From the NCBI RefSeq assembly GCF_024713975.1, contig NC_091115.1:892501-956500 (forward strand): 64,000 nucleotides of DNA, given 5' to 3'. The notes under the pieces are model-generated. The model made no database searches, was not told the DNA's origin, and saw nothing but the letters and a program-made list of their open reading frames with translations. The stretch is from Paralichthys olivaceus. Taxonomy: Eukaryota; Chordata; Actinopteri; Pleuronectiformes; Paralichthyidae. Shown here piece by piece: positions 12,115-55,700 of this stretch. Made by a program: the position numbers and the translations under genes. Positions within the stretch are counted from its first letter, which is position 1; each line of letters opens with the position of its first letter.

Positions 12115-12610
12115 GTCCTACGATGCTAGCTGACTGCTAACTAAACACTAGCAGTGTTAACCAAGCGTTAGCTTTGTGCTAACTGAATGATAGCCGTGTT
12201 TGCTATGCGTTAACTTTGCCTGTAATGTTATTTTAGCTATGTTTGTTAAGTGTTAGCTCTGTGCTAACACCTAGCTGAGTTGGCCAGGTGTTAGCCATAC
12301 TTTATCTGAATGGTAAACAACTATTGGCTAATACTATGTTTTAATCGTTTGTTAGCCTTGTTTTGAATGTGTGCTGCTAACCAGTGCTGTGGTTAGAGAC
12401 CTGAGTTAGCTATGTGCTAACTCACTACTTCACCAGATGTAGCCCTGTTATGCTCCAGGTGTGTGCTCCAGGTGTTTGTCTGGTTTCCTGGTGGTGAGGT
12501 GTCAGTGACGAGTGCTGACATTGTGCTGAATTCATCTTAGTCACGTTAGGCTAATGCTATTCCTGTGCTCAGTGTCTGCTCGCTACATGCTAACAATATG
12601 CTAGCACTGT
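12115..12610. repeat. GTTAGC/GCTAAC-rich stretch
   Basis: About 500 bp in which GCTAAC, GTTAGC, GCTAGC and close variants recur every 10-30 bp with irregular spacing (for example GCTAGCTGACTGCTAACTAA). Confidence 0.7.
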
Positions 12611-12830
12611 GCTTCAGATGATAAGTTGTCAAAGTTTAGGATGGAGTAGAGCAGCCAATCACAGCCAGCTACACAGAGAGAGCCAATCACTGCTATCCAA
12701 TCAGAGCTCTCGTTTCACAGAATCTGTTCCAGCGATTAGTCGCTTCGAGTCAGGGAGGGTTCTGATTGGCTGGTTTAAAGTGAGTTCAGTATGAGGTGAG
12801 AGCTGGAAGATGTTGACATCAATCCAAAGT

Positions 12831-12884
<54 letters not shown>

Positions 12885-14819
12885 ATTTACTGTCACAGGT
12901 TTCCTTCAAACAGGACTTTTTTCTCGTGTAACATTTTGTGGTGATGAGGTGAAGGTCGTCAGGGTTCGATGGTTTCGATGTGAACAGCGACATGACTGAA
13001 CTTCTTTTTCAATCTATTTTACATCTTTTCAGAATCAGTCGTCATGGAAACAAACGAACAAACAGAGAAAACTGACAAGTCAATCAAAAAACACAGATCG
13101 ATTAGCATAATAGATCACTGTTACTGGGGGTCAGGGGGTGGGGGGGGGGGCGGGCATGCTTGGCTTCTTCTGGAGCTGATTGGTTTATTTACGTGTTGAG
13201 GAGAACCAATCACAGACAGGCAGGGAAGCGTTTGTTTTCTGATTGGTTCCAGCCAATCAGCTGAATCAGAATTGCCGTCTGTCTCTCATCCTGGCTGCCT
13301 ATTGGTCGAGGGTAGAAGGGAGGGAGGTTGGGCGGGCACAGCCAAGACTAGAAATTGAGGTGGGAGGGGCTTAACTGGCCTTGTGTTTAACGCACACACA
13401 TAACACACACACATACATACATACATACACAGTGTGGCCAGTCCAACAGGTGTAAACAGTAGAAAAAGATTCTTATTGAACTGCTCAGTCTCTTCGTCAT
13501 TATTACTTTTCTGTTCTGCAGCTCGTTCATGGCACTGAACTCAAATCTTGACACTGAACCCGTCTTTCTGTCTGTTTTTATCAGGGATGCTCCGATCAGA
13601 ACCAGCTGATAAATAATGGAAATTTCTGATTGTAAAATTCAACAAATCAAAAATTATGTTTATGCTGAAAAATCCATCATCGCTGTTCAAAACTACAACT
13701 GGTTATTGTTTTATTTTTGTGACACTCGACCTGAAACGATACCTAGCCCTTGAACCCACCACTTGTAATTGGAAAGTTTCTACCTTTGACTGAATGGTGA
13801 TCACAGTCACCACGTCCACCATCTCTGTTTGTCTAAGGATGTTACGACTTTACAGGAAGTTATGGTTGGATAAAGTGTTTTGAATCTTTGGGTCTTTCCT
13901 CCTGTCATTAAAAGACTGGAAGCTTCAGAGTATCAGAGACACAATGAAATCTTATATCTTACAGCCATTGAAAACTTTGGCCAAAGATAATTCATCAATT
14001 TATTACAGTTCCAATCCCTCAGAAAACTCTACGAAGGTCTGAAGTTCTTCTTTAAATACTGTTTGTCTTACTTGATCATCATCAAATGACACAAGCTCTG
14101 ATTAACGTACTGAAACAGTAAAAAAGAAGCGTATAGATGTCAGCATTGTTGGGACTCCGTGCTTCACTGTTGACTCAAATGCAGTATCTGTAAGTGGCAT
14201 TAGCCCAACAGCACGTTATGGATGTTGGGATGTGTCAGAGTTTCAGACGTGTGGAGGATTGCCCATCCTGCAGAACTGAGTTTGAGCAGCTGCAAGGTTA
14301 TGTGGCCCTGTGGATCCCACCCTTCTAGATTCTTACCGTAACCAACAACCTCTGACCTGAAACATAATCATTTTCCACGTTGCTTGTTCTCTAATATCTC
14401 ACCACTTGCACTTATAATCTTTAATCTTGTGCTCAAAATAAAACTTCACAGTGCTTCTGTCCAGAAAAACCTTGTGGGATCTGAACCTTTTTCACAATGT
14501 TTAAAAGCTTCCACTCAAGTTGTGACAGATAAAACCAGTGGGGGCAGAGTCAAGGTGCTAGTATGCTTCAACCAAAGTGCTTTTCAGGAGTTATTGGAAA
14601 CTTCTTTTGCAAGAATACTTGGTGTGACCATTTCTAAGAGGTACAAACATTTTGGCCTTTAGAAGAACATAACCTGGCTTTCATTATTGACAGACCTGAT
14701 GGAGGGTGATGGGTTTTAAAGGGTTTCTCATGCAGAAAATTCCTGCAAAACGTTTTAAGAACGGAAACCAGTCAGTGATCAGCACTAGTTTGTATGATGA
14801 CATCATATAAACCCTGATC

Positions 14820-15660
14820 GGAGCATCTCTAGTCTCCTTGGCATTGTGCCTGTCTATCAGCAGGTTCTGGATTCTGGAGTCTTTGTGCTGATGTGGTTCT
14901 TGGTCAGCACAACCAAAAACCATGTTTCTGGTTCTAGCAAGACTAGACAGGCCTGGAGCCATGGTTCTAAACGTGTAGCGGCAGCAGTCTGGATTCTGTA
15001 ACCACCAGGACCATGAGCAAGAACCATGTCTTGAACCATGTCTTGGACCATTAAGACTAATGGCTATGGCTCTGGCTTCAGTAGGTTCAGTACCTATGGT
15101 TGTTTGACCCTGAGACCATGAACCAGAGCCATGTCTAGGAACAGGTACGACAGCTAGCTTTGGCTCGATCAGTAGCCAGGGTTCTGTTACCACTTAGACC
15201 AGAACCCATGTTTCTTGGACCAGTAGGACCACTGGCCATGGCTCTATTTTCAGTGGGACAAGTAGCCCTTGTTCTAGACTTGTAGAACCAGTAACCATGG
15301 ATCTTAGACCAGTAAGAACAGTGGCTGTGGTTCTGATGTCAGTAGGACAACTAGCCATGGTTCTGTTCCCTTAAAGACCAGAACACAAGTGTCTTTGACC
15401 AGAAAGACCAGTGGCTGTGGCTCTAAATCCAGTAGGGCCAATGGTCCTAGTTCTAGGCTTGTAGAACCAGTGTCCACTGATCTTAGACCAATAAGACTAT
15501 AGTCTGTGGTTCCAGCTTTAGTAGAACCAGGGGGCATGGATGTGGGCTAGTAGAACCAGTACCCATTAATCTTGTATCAGTAGCTTGCGTTGTGGTTCCA
15601 GTAGGATCAGTGGTCATAGTTCTGGTTCCAGTGACACCAGTAGTACCAGTTTGCAGAACT
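14820..15660. repeat. Degenerate minisatellite in grip1 3' UTR
   Basis: About 840 bp of imperfect units built from words such as GGTTCTAG, CCAGTAGGACCAGTGG, CCATGGTTCTG and TTGTAGAACCAG. Unit length is roughly 40-60 bp with much variation. Long chance ORFs on the minus strand here are repeat artefacts. Confidence 0.8.
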
Positions 15661-15908
15661 GGTTAAGATGAAAAGGTGAGGAGTTTTTCCAGTCCATTGT
15701 GTGCTTTCAGGCTCCTTTAGCAGTTTAAGGGTCAAACGTAGTGGTTAAACGTCAAAGTTCATCCAGGGGGTGTATGTAGCACCATGGGGGTCCACTCTGA
15801 ACCAGTTTGGATGGGTCTAACCCAGTTTGACTTAACTTTGTTGTATTGTTCTCCTGTATTCCAGTCTGGTTTCAACCAGTTTAATCCAGTTAGATCCAGG
15901 TTTGTCTG

Positions 15909-47456
<31,548 letters not shown>

Positions 47457-47624
47457 GATGCACCTCAGGGCGGATAGGGAGTCCAGGGCGGCCCGCTAAC
47501 ACACACACACCAGCAGCAGCGGCGGGAGGAGCAGCAGCGGTGGCGAGAGCAACATGGCTAGTTAGCATTAGCTTCTTCAGCTGCTCCACTATACAGAGAC
47601 CACCTCCCCCTGTCTGACTCTACC

Positions 47625-47629
<5 letters not shown>

Positions 47630-47716
<87 letters not shown>

Positions 47717-47720
47717 TTCC
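47630..47720 (-). repeat. (CT)n / (GA)n tract upstream of grip1 exon A
   Basis: About 90 bp of nearly pure CT on the plus strand (GA on the grip1 sense strand), continuing into pyrimidine-rich sequence to about 47780. It lies about 200 bp upstream of the exon A start codon. Confidence 0.85.
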
Positions 47721-48469
47721 CCCTCTCTTTGTCTATGTCTCTCGACCCCCTCCCCCTCTTCGTAACTCTACCCCTCGAGCCTCCTGTGGTCTCAGGAGGG
47801 GGGGGGGGGGTGACGTGATGACAGTGAAGGAGCACGCGAGGAAACTGGAGAGCAGGTGAATCTGGTGAAATGAATTTAAAATGAAAGTTTCTTTTATGTT
47901 TGAAACTAATTCTGTGTAAATTCACAGAAATGTTTCCAGTGAAGCAGGAGAGACTCTGGTGGGGGGGGGGGGGGGGCACGGGCCTCTGTTTGAAGCTTAA
48001 CTGGTCCTTTTTTAAATAAACCTCTGACTTGAAAATGATAATTTGTTTAGAATTTGTATTTGTATTTTCTGATCTATTTAGACGAACACAATGTACCGTC
48101 TGTGTGAAGTGAGGCCCCTTCATGGCCCCTGACTGAGAGAAATCCTAGGTCTGCCCCTGCATTGACGACACACACCTCTGTTCATTCATTCACAGCAGAG
48201 AGAGGGGGGAGGGAGGGAGGGAGGGAGTGGGATATCCTCTGGGATCAATAAAAGTCTTTGGCTAAATATCCTCCTAAGTGCTGCTGCTGGAGCGATCAGG
48301 TGAAGATGTTCCATAAATCCCCTCTAACTGTTTAATGAGACTGAAGGTGAGTTTCCATGTTGTTTTATGGGCTTTTCCAGTTTGAGCCCATTAAACAACC
48401 ACGAGAGGAAACGACAAACATTTGAAAAGAAACCACAGAAAATGGAGTTTGTTCTCGACATTTGGTTTG

Positions 48470-48545
48470 ATGGCTGTAAATAAAGATGGCCGACGTGTCT
48501 CCACTTCCGCAACGTGAAGCTGTAATACCGCACATATATGTAATC
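48470..48545 (+). repeat. Dispersed repeat family B-like fragment
   Basis: TGTAAATAAAGATGGCCGAC followed by GTGTCTCCACTTCC, matching the start of the 50445 copy. Confidence 0.5.
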
Positions 48546-49914
48546 GTGGTGGAGATGCAGTATCTGTACTGTGCTCAACCAATCACAGGTCAGTGTTACA
48601 CATCATCGAGATCTCCTGTAGAACTTAAAATACTGCTCCGTTCTTAAATCATATTTCTATTCAACTCTTCACGATGGGAAGATTATTCTCATTATTCTTC
48701 AGCTCCAGCAGCAACAGACAGATGAAGCTACAGACACATTAACCTGGAAACCACACACATGCACAGGTTACCTATTTGAAGGTTGGTTCCTGTCCTGACT
48801 CGCCTCTGAGGAATTCAGCCCCCAACTCCGCCCAGCCGTGGATTAAAGGGGAGTTCTGCCAAATTTCACTCTTTCATTTTTCCAGGTAAAGTAGAGAACA
48901 AAGGTTTGGAGGTGACGCCAGACTGACAATGAGAGAAAACACTGTCAACGACTGGGAAAGAACAGTCACACAGTAATTCACCGTGAAAGACTGTTTTGAA
49001 CTTTGAAATTTCTCAGGACACTCGATCGGATCCAGGATATTTTCCTCACCTTTCATTTCACAGAATAAACTTTTGTTTTCTTCACTTGATGAACAAGTGA
49101 GAGTTTGCACGTTTTAAAACAAAGAACACAAGTATAACAAATGGATTTTATGTTCGGTATCTCTACAATAAATCCTAATGTTAGCATGTACAGCTAACTT
49201 GATAACTAGTCCATATACTTTACTTCCAAATTCCCATATCATAAAAAAAACATTAAATTAGTTAGCATAAAATTTAGATGGATAGTTGGATGGTTAAAGT
49301 AATATCCAGATTGTTTGAGTTATTTCTTTAGGATGAAGAAGGTTCCTGCCTGTCACAGAAACAAAGCGACTTATTCATTTCACAGATTGTATTCTGTCTG
49401 TTTTACATCAAACTGGATCTAATGGTTTGACAGAAACAAGAACCACTGGTATCATCACATATAATCCAAACCACTGGATCTAAAACAGCCGATAACAACA
49501 GTGATTAACTGACAGCCTTCAACATGACAAGTAGCCGTCTGTCATCCCCGCGGAGCTGTGGAGAGACGAGTGAAGGAGAAAAGAATCAGTGAAGTGGAAG
49601 AATGAGTCTCTGCAGGCTACAAGACAAAAAGCAGAGACTGACCTCAATATGAAGAGAGAGACTCAGTGTGAATCCCTGCAGCTTCATTCACTGTTTTTAT
49701 TTATCACATCATCAACTTATTGTCACTAAACTTGTGTCTTCTGGGGGATTCATCTTTGTTTGGAAAAAAAATGGTACAACCACCAAACCCACACTTTGCT
49801 CTTTTCTCTGCCGCAGGCTTCACAGAGTCTCCGAAATTATTTCATCATGATTCTAAAGTAATGAACGAATTCAAAATGTGACCTGATGCTGGCGCTAGAT
49901 GAGAATTCAGGGGA

Positions 49915-50092
49915 TCTCCAAAGTCTGACTGACTGAACGAGGAACCGACTGATCGAGCTGCCAAACCAACCGATCGATCAGCTGACTGGCCGAGCGTCTA
50001 TCTGACTGATCAACCATCGGACAGAGTGACTGACCAACTGACAGAACGACCGATCGCCTGACTGACAGAGCGACAGACTGACTGACCAACTT
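49915..50092. repeat. Degenerate GACT/GACC tandem repeat
   Basis: About 180 bp built from 4-bp words ACTG, GACC, GATC in a CTGACTGACCAAC-like pattern with many substitutions. No recognisable gene. Confidence 0.75.
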
Positions 50093-50444
50093 GTTTTGTC
50101 ATTACTGAGTTCTTAAATATCCCCAGTAGGAATACTAAGTCTGGAAATGTGTTTTAAATCACAGACTAACAGACAGTAACAGTCAGGATTTCAGGGTTTA
50201 AAACAGCTGACATCGTCTCACCGAGCCGCAATAAGGTCAAAACTCCAAGTGAAAGGTCAAAAGGGACATGTTAGGACCCGTGTCTCCGATCCGTCCTTTC
50301 TTTTGGGAACACTTAATGTTTGTGCTTTATCATCTTTATCAGGACTTAGGTGAGGAGCGAACGCTTTATGTTAATATCATCTCAGTTTTAAATTGTACTT
50401 ATGGTCTATTAGTTTAGATAAAACACATTTAACACCACAGGATA

Positions 50445-50612
50445 AGTCTGTGAATGAAGATGGATGACGTGTCTCCACTTCCTCCCACCGTCCAGAAATG
50501 AAGCCGAAATGTCTCAGATACAAATACTGCCATCTTGTGCCAAAGAGAAACATTTATTTACCTGTGCTTTGATATTTTAGTTTGGTCCATGTCCCAACTG
50601 CTAACATGGATG
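50445..50612 (+). repeat. Dispersed repeat family B-like copy
   Basis: Starts GAAGATGGATGACGTGTCTC and ends AGTTTGGTCCATGTCCCAAC, then TGCTAACATGGA, the latter inverted relative to the end at 27545. A similar end lies at 5195-5245. Confidence 0.55.
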
Positions 50613-50731
50613 ATAGATAGATAGATAGATAGATAGATATGGTCGATTTATAATCCCATGTTTTTTGAATCATTGATAGTTTTAGTTTAGGTTTTAGGGG
50701 TTAACAGATTTTTCACAGCTATAATCAGACC

Positions 50732-50774
<43 letters not shown>

Positions 50775-50775
50775 C
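50607..50775. repeat. (GATA)n and (ATC)n microsatellites
   Basis: GATA run 50610-50638 and ATC run 50733-50775. Confidence 0.9.
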
Positions 50776-50886
50776 AGTCATTTCCTGAGAGACGTCTGAG
50801 GAAAACTGTGTTTGAGATGCAGCTGCAGCCTCATTTCATAGATTACTGTCAAACGCTGTCAATGCATTAACACACTTGCGTGCACG

Positions 50887-50918
<32 letters not shown>

Positions 50919-50975
50919 CACACACTCTGGAATCACAGCATGCATATGTCAGTGGTTGCATTATGTGTCAACAGA

Positions 50976-50977
<2 letters not shown>

Positions 50978-51042
<65 letters not shown>
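50978..51042. repeat. (GA)n microsatellite
   Basis: About 60 bp nearly pure GA in the grip1-cand1 intergenic region. Confidence 0.92.
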
Positions 51043-51043
<1 letters not shown>

Positions 51044-51724
51044 CTGGGGGTTTGTAAACATCCCACTCAACTGATCTGTGACTCATCTCACACCACACAC
51101 ACACACATGCATACACACGCACACACACGAGCGCGCACACACACACCCACTTCATTCTTCTATGCTTGTGAGGACACTGAAGGACACAGAGTGTCCCCCA
51201 GCCCCTGTACACAGCTGAATATTAACCCCGTCCTTCACTCAGGAGGAGGATGTGTGTGTGTGTGTTTGTGTGTCTGTGTGTGTGATTCATTGTTTGAGGA
51301 TAATGTGCTCAATATAGCTCTGAACACACACACACATGCAGATGCAGAGCTCCACACACTCCATCCTGATTCCTCCTCGTTGAGTAAACAGGAAGTGGCT
51401 CTGTATGAGGTTTCTGAATGGAGACACCTGCCGCAGGTGAAGGAGGCGATGATGGATTTCAGGAGAGGATCTTTGAGTCGAGTCAGTTTTATTCAAACAG
51501 CAAAGGAACTGTAGAAACCAGCAAAGTGAGCAACTGACAGGAATGAAAAAGATGCAGCAGAGTCGACCTCCGTGAACACAGTCACAACACGAGGTTAGAC
51601 GCTAGGTCAGATTCAATATTTCCCTAAATTGACATTAAGAGACTGAAATGATTGAATAGTGAGAAGAAGGGAGATCTAATGTTTTAAGGGCAAATAGTGA
51701 GAAGACTTCAATGTCTTATCAAGT

Positions 51725-51975
51725 CCCATTCACCCATTTTAGATTGTAAATAAAGATGGACAGAAATGAAGCTTAAGTAATTTGGATCTTCGAGTCTGTG
51801 CAGTAGTGATCGGGGGTGGAGTCGGGTTATCGAGGTGAATTTGCTCGGCCAATCCAGATGCTGTTTCAGCTGTCAATCATGACGTGTCAGCTGAAACGAC
51901 AGAAACCTCTTTGACAAACATTTATTTAACGTCTGCTTTCATTATCTTAGTTCGTACCATCTACTAACATGGAGG
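51725..51975 (+). repeat. Dispersed repeat family B-like copy
   Basis: Begins TTGTAAATAAAGATGGAC, contains CAGCTGTCAATCATGACGTG and ends TACTAACATGGAGGA. It parallels 5040-5245, which has CAGCTGTCAATCATCACGTC and CTGCTAACATGGAGGA. Confidence 0.6.
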
Positions 51976-52199
51976 AGAATTATGACCTATCCTGCAGCAA
52001 GCCACCAGGGGTCGATCCAGATGTTTTGGCTTCACTTACGGGAGCTGTCATGTCGTCCATCTTCTCTTTACGTCAATTAACAGAGCAAACAATTCAAATG
52101 AAATATCTGAATACCTCTACCCTCACTGTCGGACGTGGAAACACAAGTTACTGCATATTAATATTTGAGTAGAGTATTTTCTCACTGTTACAATAAAAC

Positions 52200-52700
52200 G
52201 TGTTCGGAATGAATCCAACGTCCCAAACCGTGACCTTCGACCCCGCACAGTCCAGCGCTGCTAACCCCGCCCCTCTGCAGACAGAACGGGAGTTCCATTC
52301 AAACGCATCAAACTCCGCGGCCCGGGATGCGACAGTCGCTGTAGGAGAAGAGAAGGCGGCAGCATCGGAACCAGAACCAGAACCAGGAGAAACCAGAACC
52401 AGGTCCGGAGGCAGAACTGAGCCCCAGAAAACCCCCCCCCGAGCAGCAGGCGGCTGAAGCAGCCAGAGACACCGCAGCCGGAACACACTGACTGAGCGCT
52501 CTGCTAGCAGGAGGCTAACGGCTGACACCGACATGGCGAGCGCCTCGTACCACATCTCCAACCTGCTGGAGAAAATGACCTCCAGCGACAAGGACTTCAG
52601 GTGAGACCAAAGCCCGGAGAAGCGAACTCGGCGCCCGGAGAAGCGTTATTGTGGCTCTGGTGGTTTTTGCGGAGTGTTGAAAACAGTGGCTGGCGCTGTC
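52200..52700 (+). promoter_or_regulatory. cand1: cand1 promoter/5' UTR region
   Basis: GC- and CpG-rich block ending in the cand1 start codon, with a C-run at 52432-52440 and GCTAGC/GCTAAC words just before the ATG (52503-52520) and through the start of intron 1. Transcription start inferred. Confidence 0.5.
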
Positions 52701-55700
52701 AGGCCTCATGCTAACAGCTAGCCTGCCACCTGTCTGATCACGTCGCTAACCAGCTAGTTAGTGGTTAACCACTGGTTTAAATTCGACGACAGCGCTAGTG
52801 ACCGGTTAATGACGCGGCGAACGGACAGCTGAGCTGCGGGTGAACCCCGCCGGTGAACGGTTAGCTCGGCTGTTAGCCGGTTAGCTCCAACTTCTATCAT
52901 GCCGCAAGCTAGCATGATGTCAGCTAACGCCTGGATGTTTACGGTGTCCGCCGGCTATAGGGATTAACACGTGAAGTTAGCATGACAGCTAGCTGCCACT
53001 CCAGCCAACCATGATGTGTTGTGATGTTTGTGCTCAGTGTTGTGATGTTGGGTGGAGGAGGGGGTGTGGTAGCTCAGGTAAACACACCTGAGCAGCTCCC
53101 AGCTCCACACTGGAGACACACTGAGTCCATCCAGGTTTAAAAACATCTCATCCTCAACCAGTCACCAATAATCCACTTTAACTTTCTATATACTGAAGAG
53201 TATAGAAGGAAAGACCAAGTCAAATGAGAGGAAAGTACATGAACACAAAGAGACAGACAGGATCGTAAAGTACTGGAGCAATGAACGAGAAGCTGGACGG
53301 TAAAATGAAATATCTGAAAAATAAAAGTTTAAATATGTAAATAGATGTGCAGGTAATTCAAGGAGTCAATAGTGTGTGTGACTCCATTCATGTGAAGTTT
53401 AGCTGCAAAGGGAAATAAACTGTTCTTAATAATAATAACAACAAATTGTACATGTTTACAGTGCTCAAACTTTACACATGTTAAAAACTGCGAAAAGCAC
53501 ATAAGACAAGACTGCTTCAACTTCATTGATCCAATGCAGCGATAGTCCTAAAGAAGTTGTTATGGGAGCAAAGAAACGTATAGAATAAGATTTTATGATA
53601 AAATAAAAATAGAGTAGTAAAGACACTGCAGCCAATGGTTGTGAATCAAGAGGAAAGACTGCTAATATGCCCCAACACACATTCAGGTCTGAGCAGCTGT
53701 GGTGGGCCTGCGTTAGCAGAGGGTGTCCTGTGATCAAAAGACAGAAACAATGACCCTAAGTTACAAAACTGATGATACGTCCCTCACACCCGCTGGTGAT
53801 CCCTGATATCTGTCGGTCGACAACTTATCAACCCAGTGCAGAAAACCTTGGAATGTAAAAGGGATGTTCACCATCTGGTCCTTTGTTTTCAAATGAAATG
53901 GGTAGAGAAAGTGGCACAGGGTGATCGCAGGATCTAATCTACACTAAACGCTAAAATCGTGATCTCGATTCACACTTGTATGGGATCCGATTGACAACAA
54001 CTCTGCTGTATTATAATTAGGGACGTCAGTGGCATCAAAACAAGCGCTTCTACAGTTTTAGAATCTAAAGCGCCCGATAAGGGCACAGTCACACCTACAC
54101 AAGTCTACTTTTTCTTCACTTCCATTATGTGCGAGCGACCTGGTGAATAAAACATTTGCTTACTGTGGAGAAACAAATCCACCGTGTGGCTTCATGAAGT
54201 TAAATACGTCCTAAAGCTATTGCACAGCAATAATCCTTCATCTATACCTCTTACAGCAATTTAACAACAAAAATATCTGATCTGCATGTGTTTGCACTGT
54301 TGGAGGAAGCTGCAGGAAACAGACACAGGGAGAAACAGCCGATTCAATAATCAAATAGTTGATCAACAGTAAATTGACAGATTATCAGATCATCTAAAGA
54401 TCGATCAGTTTGGTTGTGTTGATATTTTCTGCCTCTTTCTCCTCAGATAATAAACAGAATTTTAGCCGAATAAATCTAAACACACAAAGACGACGGAAAT
54501 AATAATTAAAAGAAATTAATTGATAAGTTGGTGAAGTAATCAACAGATTAATCGATATTAAAAATGATTGGAACTTGCTCTTAACGTGAATCTGAAGCAC
54601 GAGTTGTTTATATTAATTGTTGCAGCTCTAATGAGACTGAGAATGTCCGTGTGTTTGATGATTTCAAATCATGTTCATACAACGTCACGCTGTAACATCC
54701 TTAAAGAAAAATCCTCATTTGACAGATACATTTCAGCCTCGCTCCTCAGTTCATCACTCCTGACAGCTGCCCGCTCAGTGCGAGGAACCCGTGAAATCAT
54801 GAGTCGTGCCGCTATCCGTCCTCGCCGCTGTAAAAACGTCCGCTGACCCTGAACGAGCAGAGCAAACGGAATCCTTTCAGTCCTGATCTGAGTGCTTTAA
54901 TGTGGCGTCTGCATCAGCACATGCTCTGCAGGAGAGAGATAATTACACTTTCTTTTTGGGTGGTGTTTTTCTGCTGGTGAGTTCACAGCACATTTCCTCC
55001 GTGCACATTCATTCAGCCGTCAAACGCGTCCAAAACACCTCTCTGGTTTTAATGTGTGCTGCATGCCGCCTAGGAAATAATAAATATTGGATTGGACATG
55101 GAGTCAGCAGATATAACTCTGTGTTAAAGCAGCTAAAAGTCAGAATGTTCACATAGATGACCCACATCTGTGTTTTTACCATCGTCTGAGTAAAAAAAAC
55201 CTCAGTGAGTGGGCGTGTTGATGACGTGCAGCTGGAAGAATACAAATGAAAAGACGAGGAGATTCCAGATGTTTTGGTGATGAGGGCCGACGCCAGTGTT
55301 GATGAGCTGTAAACAACAACACTGATCTGCCCACAGCACAATTTATAAGTCGTGTCCCGCCTCCTGCTGCTCTACAGGCTCCATCCCTCGCCTGAATGTC
55401 CCCACATGTTCCTGTTGTTGTGAACGAGTCGACAATCTGCTGCTTCACACACACTGACTCTAGAAAATGTCCTGACACAATTTTCAGTTCATGTGATGAG
55501 TCGTCTTCATACATCAGATCACTAGTTTCACAGTTTCTATTTTCTCTGTTCCAGGTTTATGGCCACAAACGACCTGATGACGGAGCTACAGAAAGATTCA
55601 ATCAAACTGGACGACGACAGCGAGAGGAAGGTCGGTTCATACGGGTTATATCAGTGTAACCTGGTTTATACTGGACTGTTCTGGTTTCTATCATTTATAC

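Larger units (their letters stand above)
47720..52199. other. grip1-cand1 divergent intergenic region
   Basis: About 4.5 kb between the two head-to-head genes. It contains two G-runs (47799-47810, 47960-47976), dispersed-repeat pieces (48470-48540, 50445-50610, 51725-51975), a GACT-type degenerate minisatellite (49915-50092), (GATA)n, (ATC)n and a (GA)n run at 50980-51040. No gene was recognised. Confidence 0.6.

Noticed and set aside
14684..15193. 169-codon minus-strand ORF
   Set aside because: Lies in the degenerate minisatellite of the grip1 3' UTR; composition follows the repeat.
47620..48123. 167-codon minus-strand ORF ending in long Arg-Glu repeats
   Set aside because: Arises from the (CT)n tract; no conserved domain.
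50876..51514. 212-codon plus-strand ORF
   Set aside because: Composed of CA and GA microsatellite translations joined to unique sequence without family similarity.
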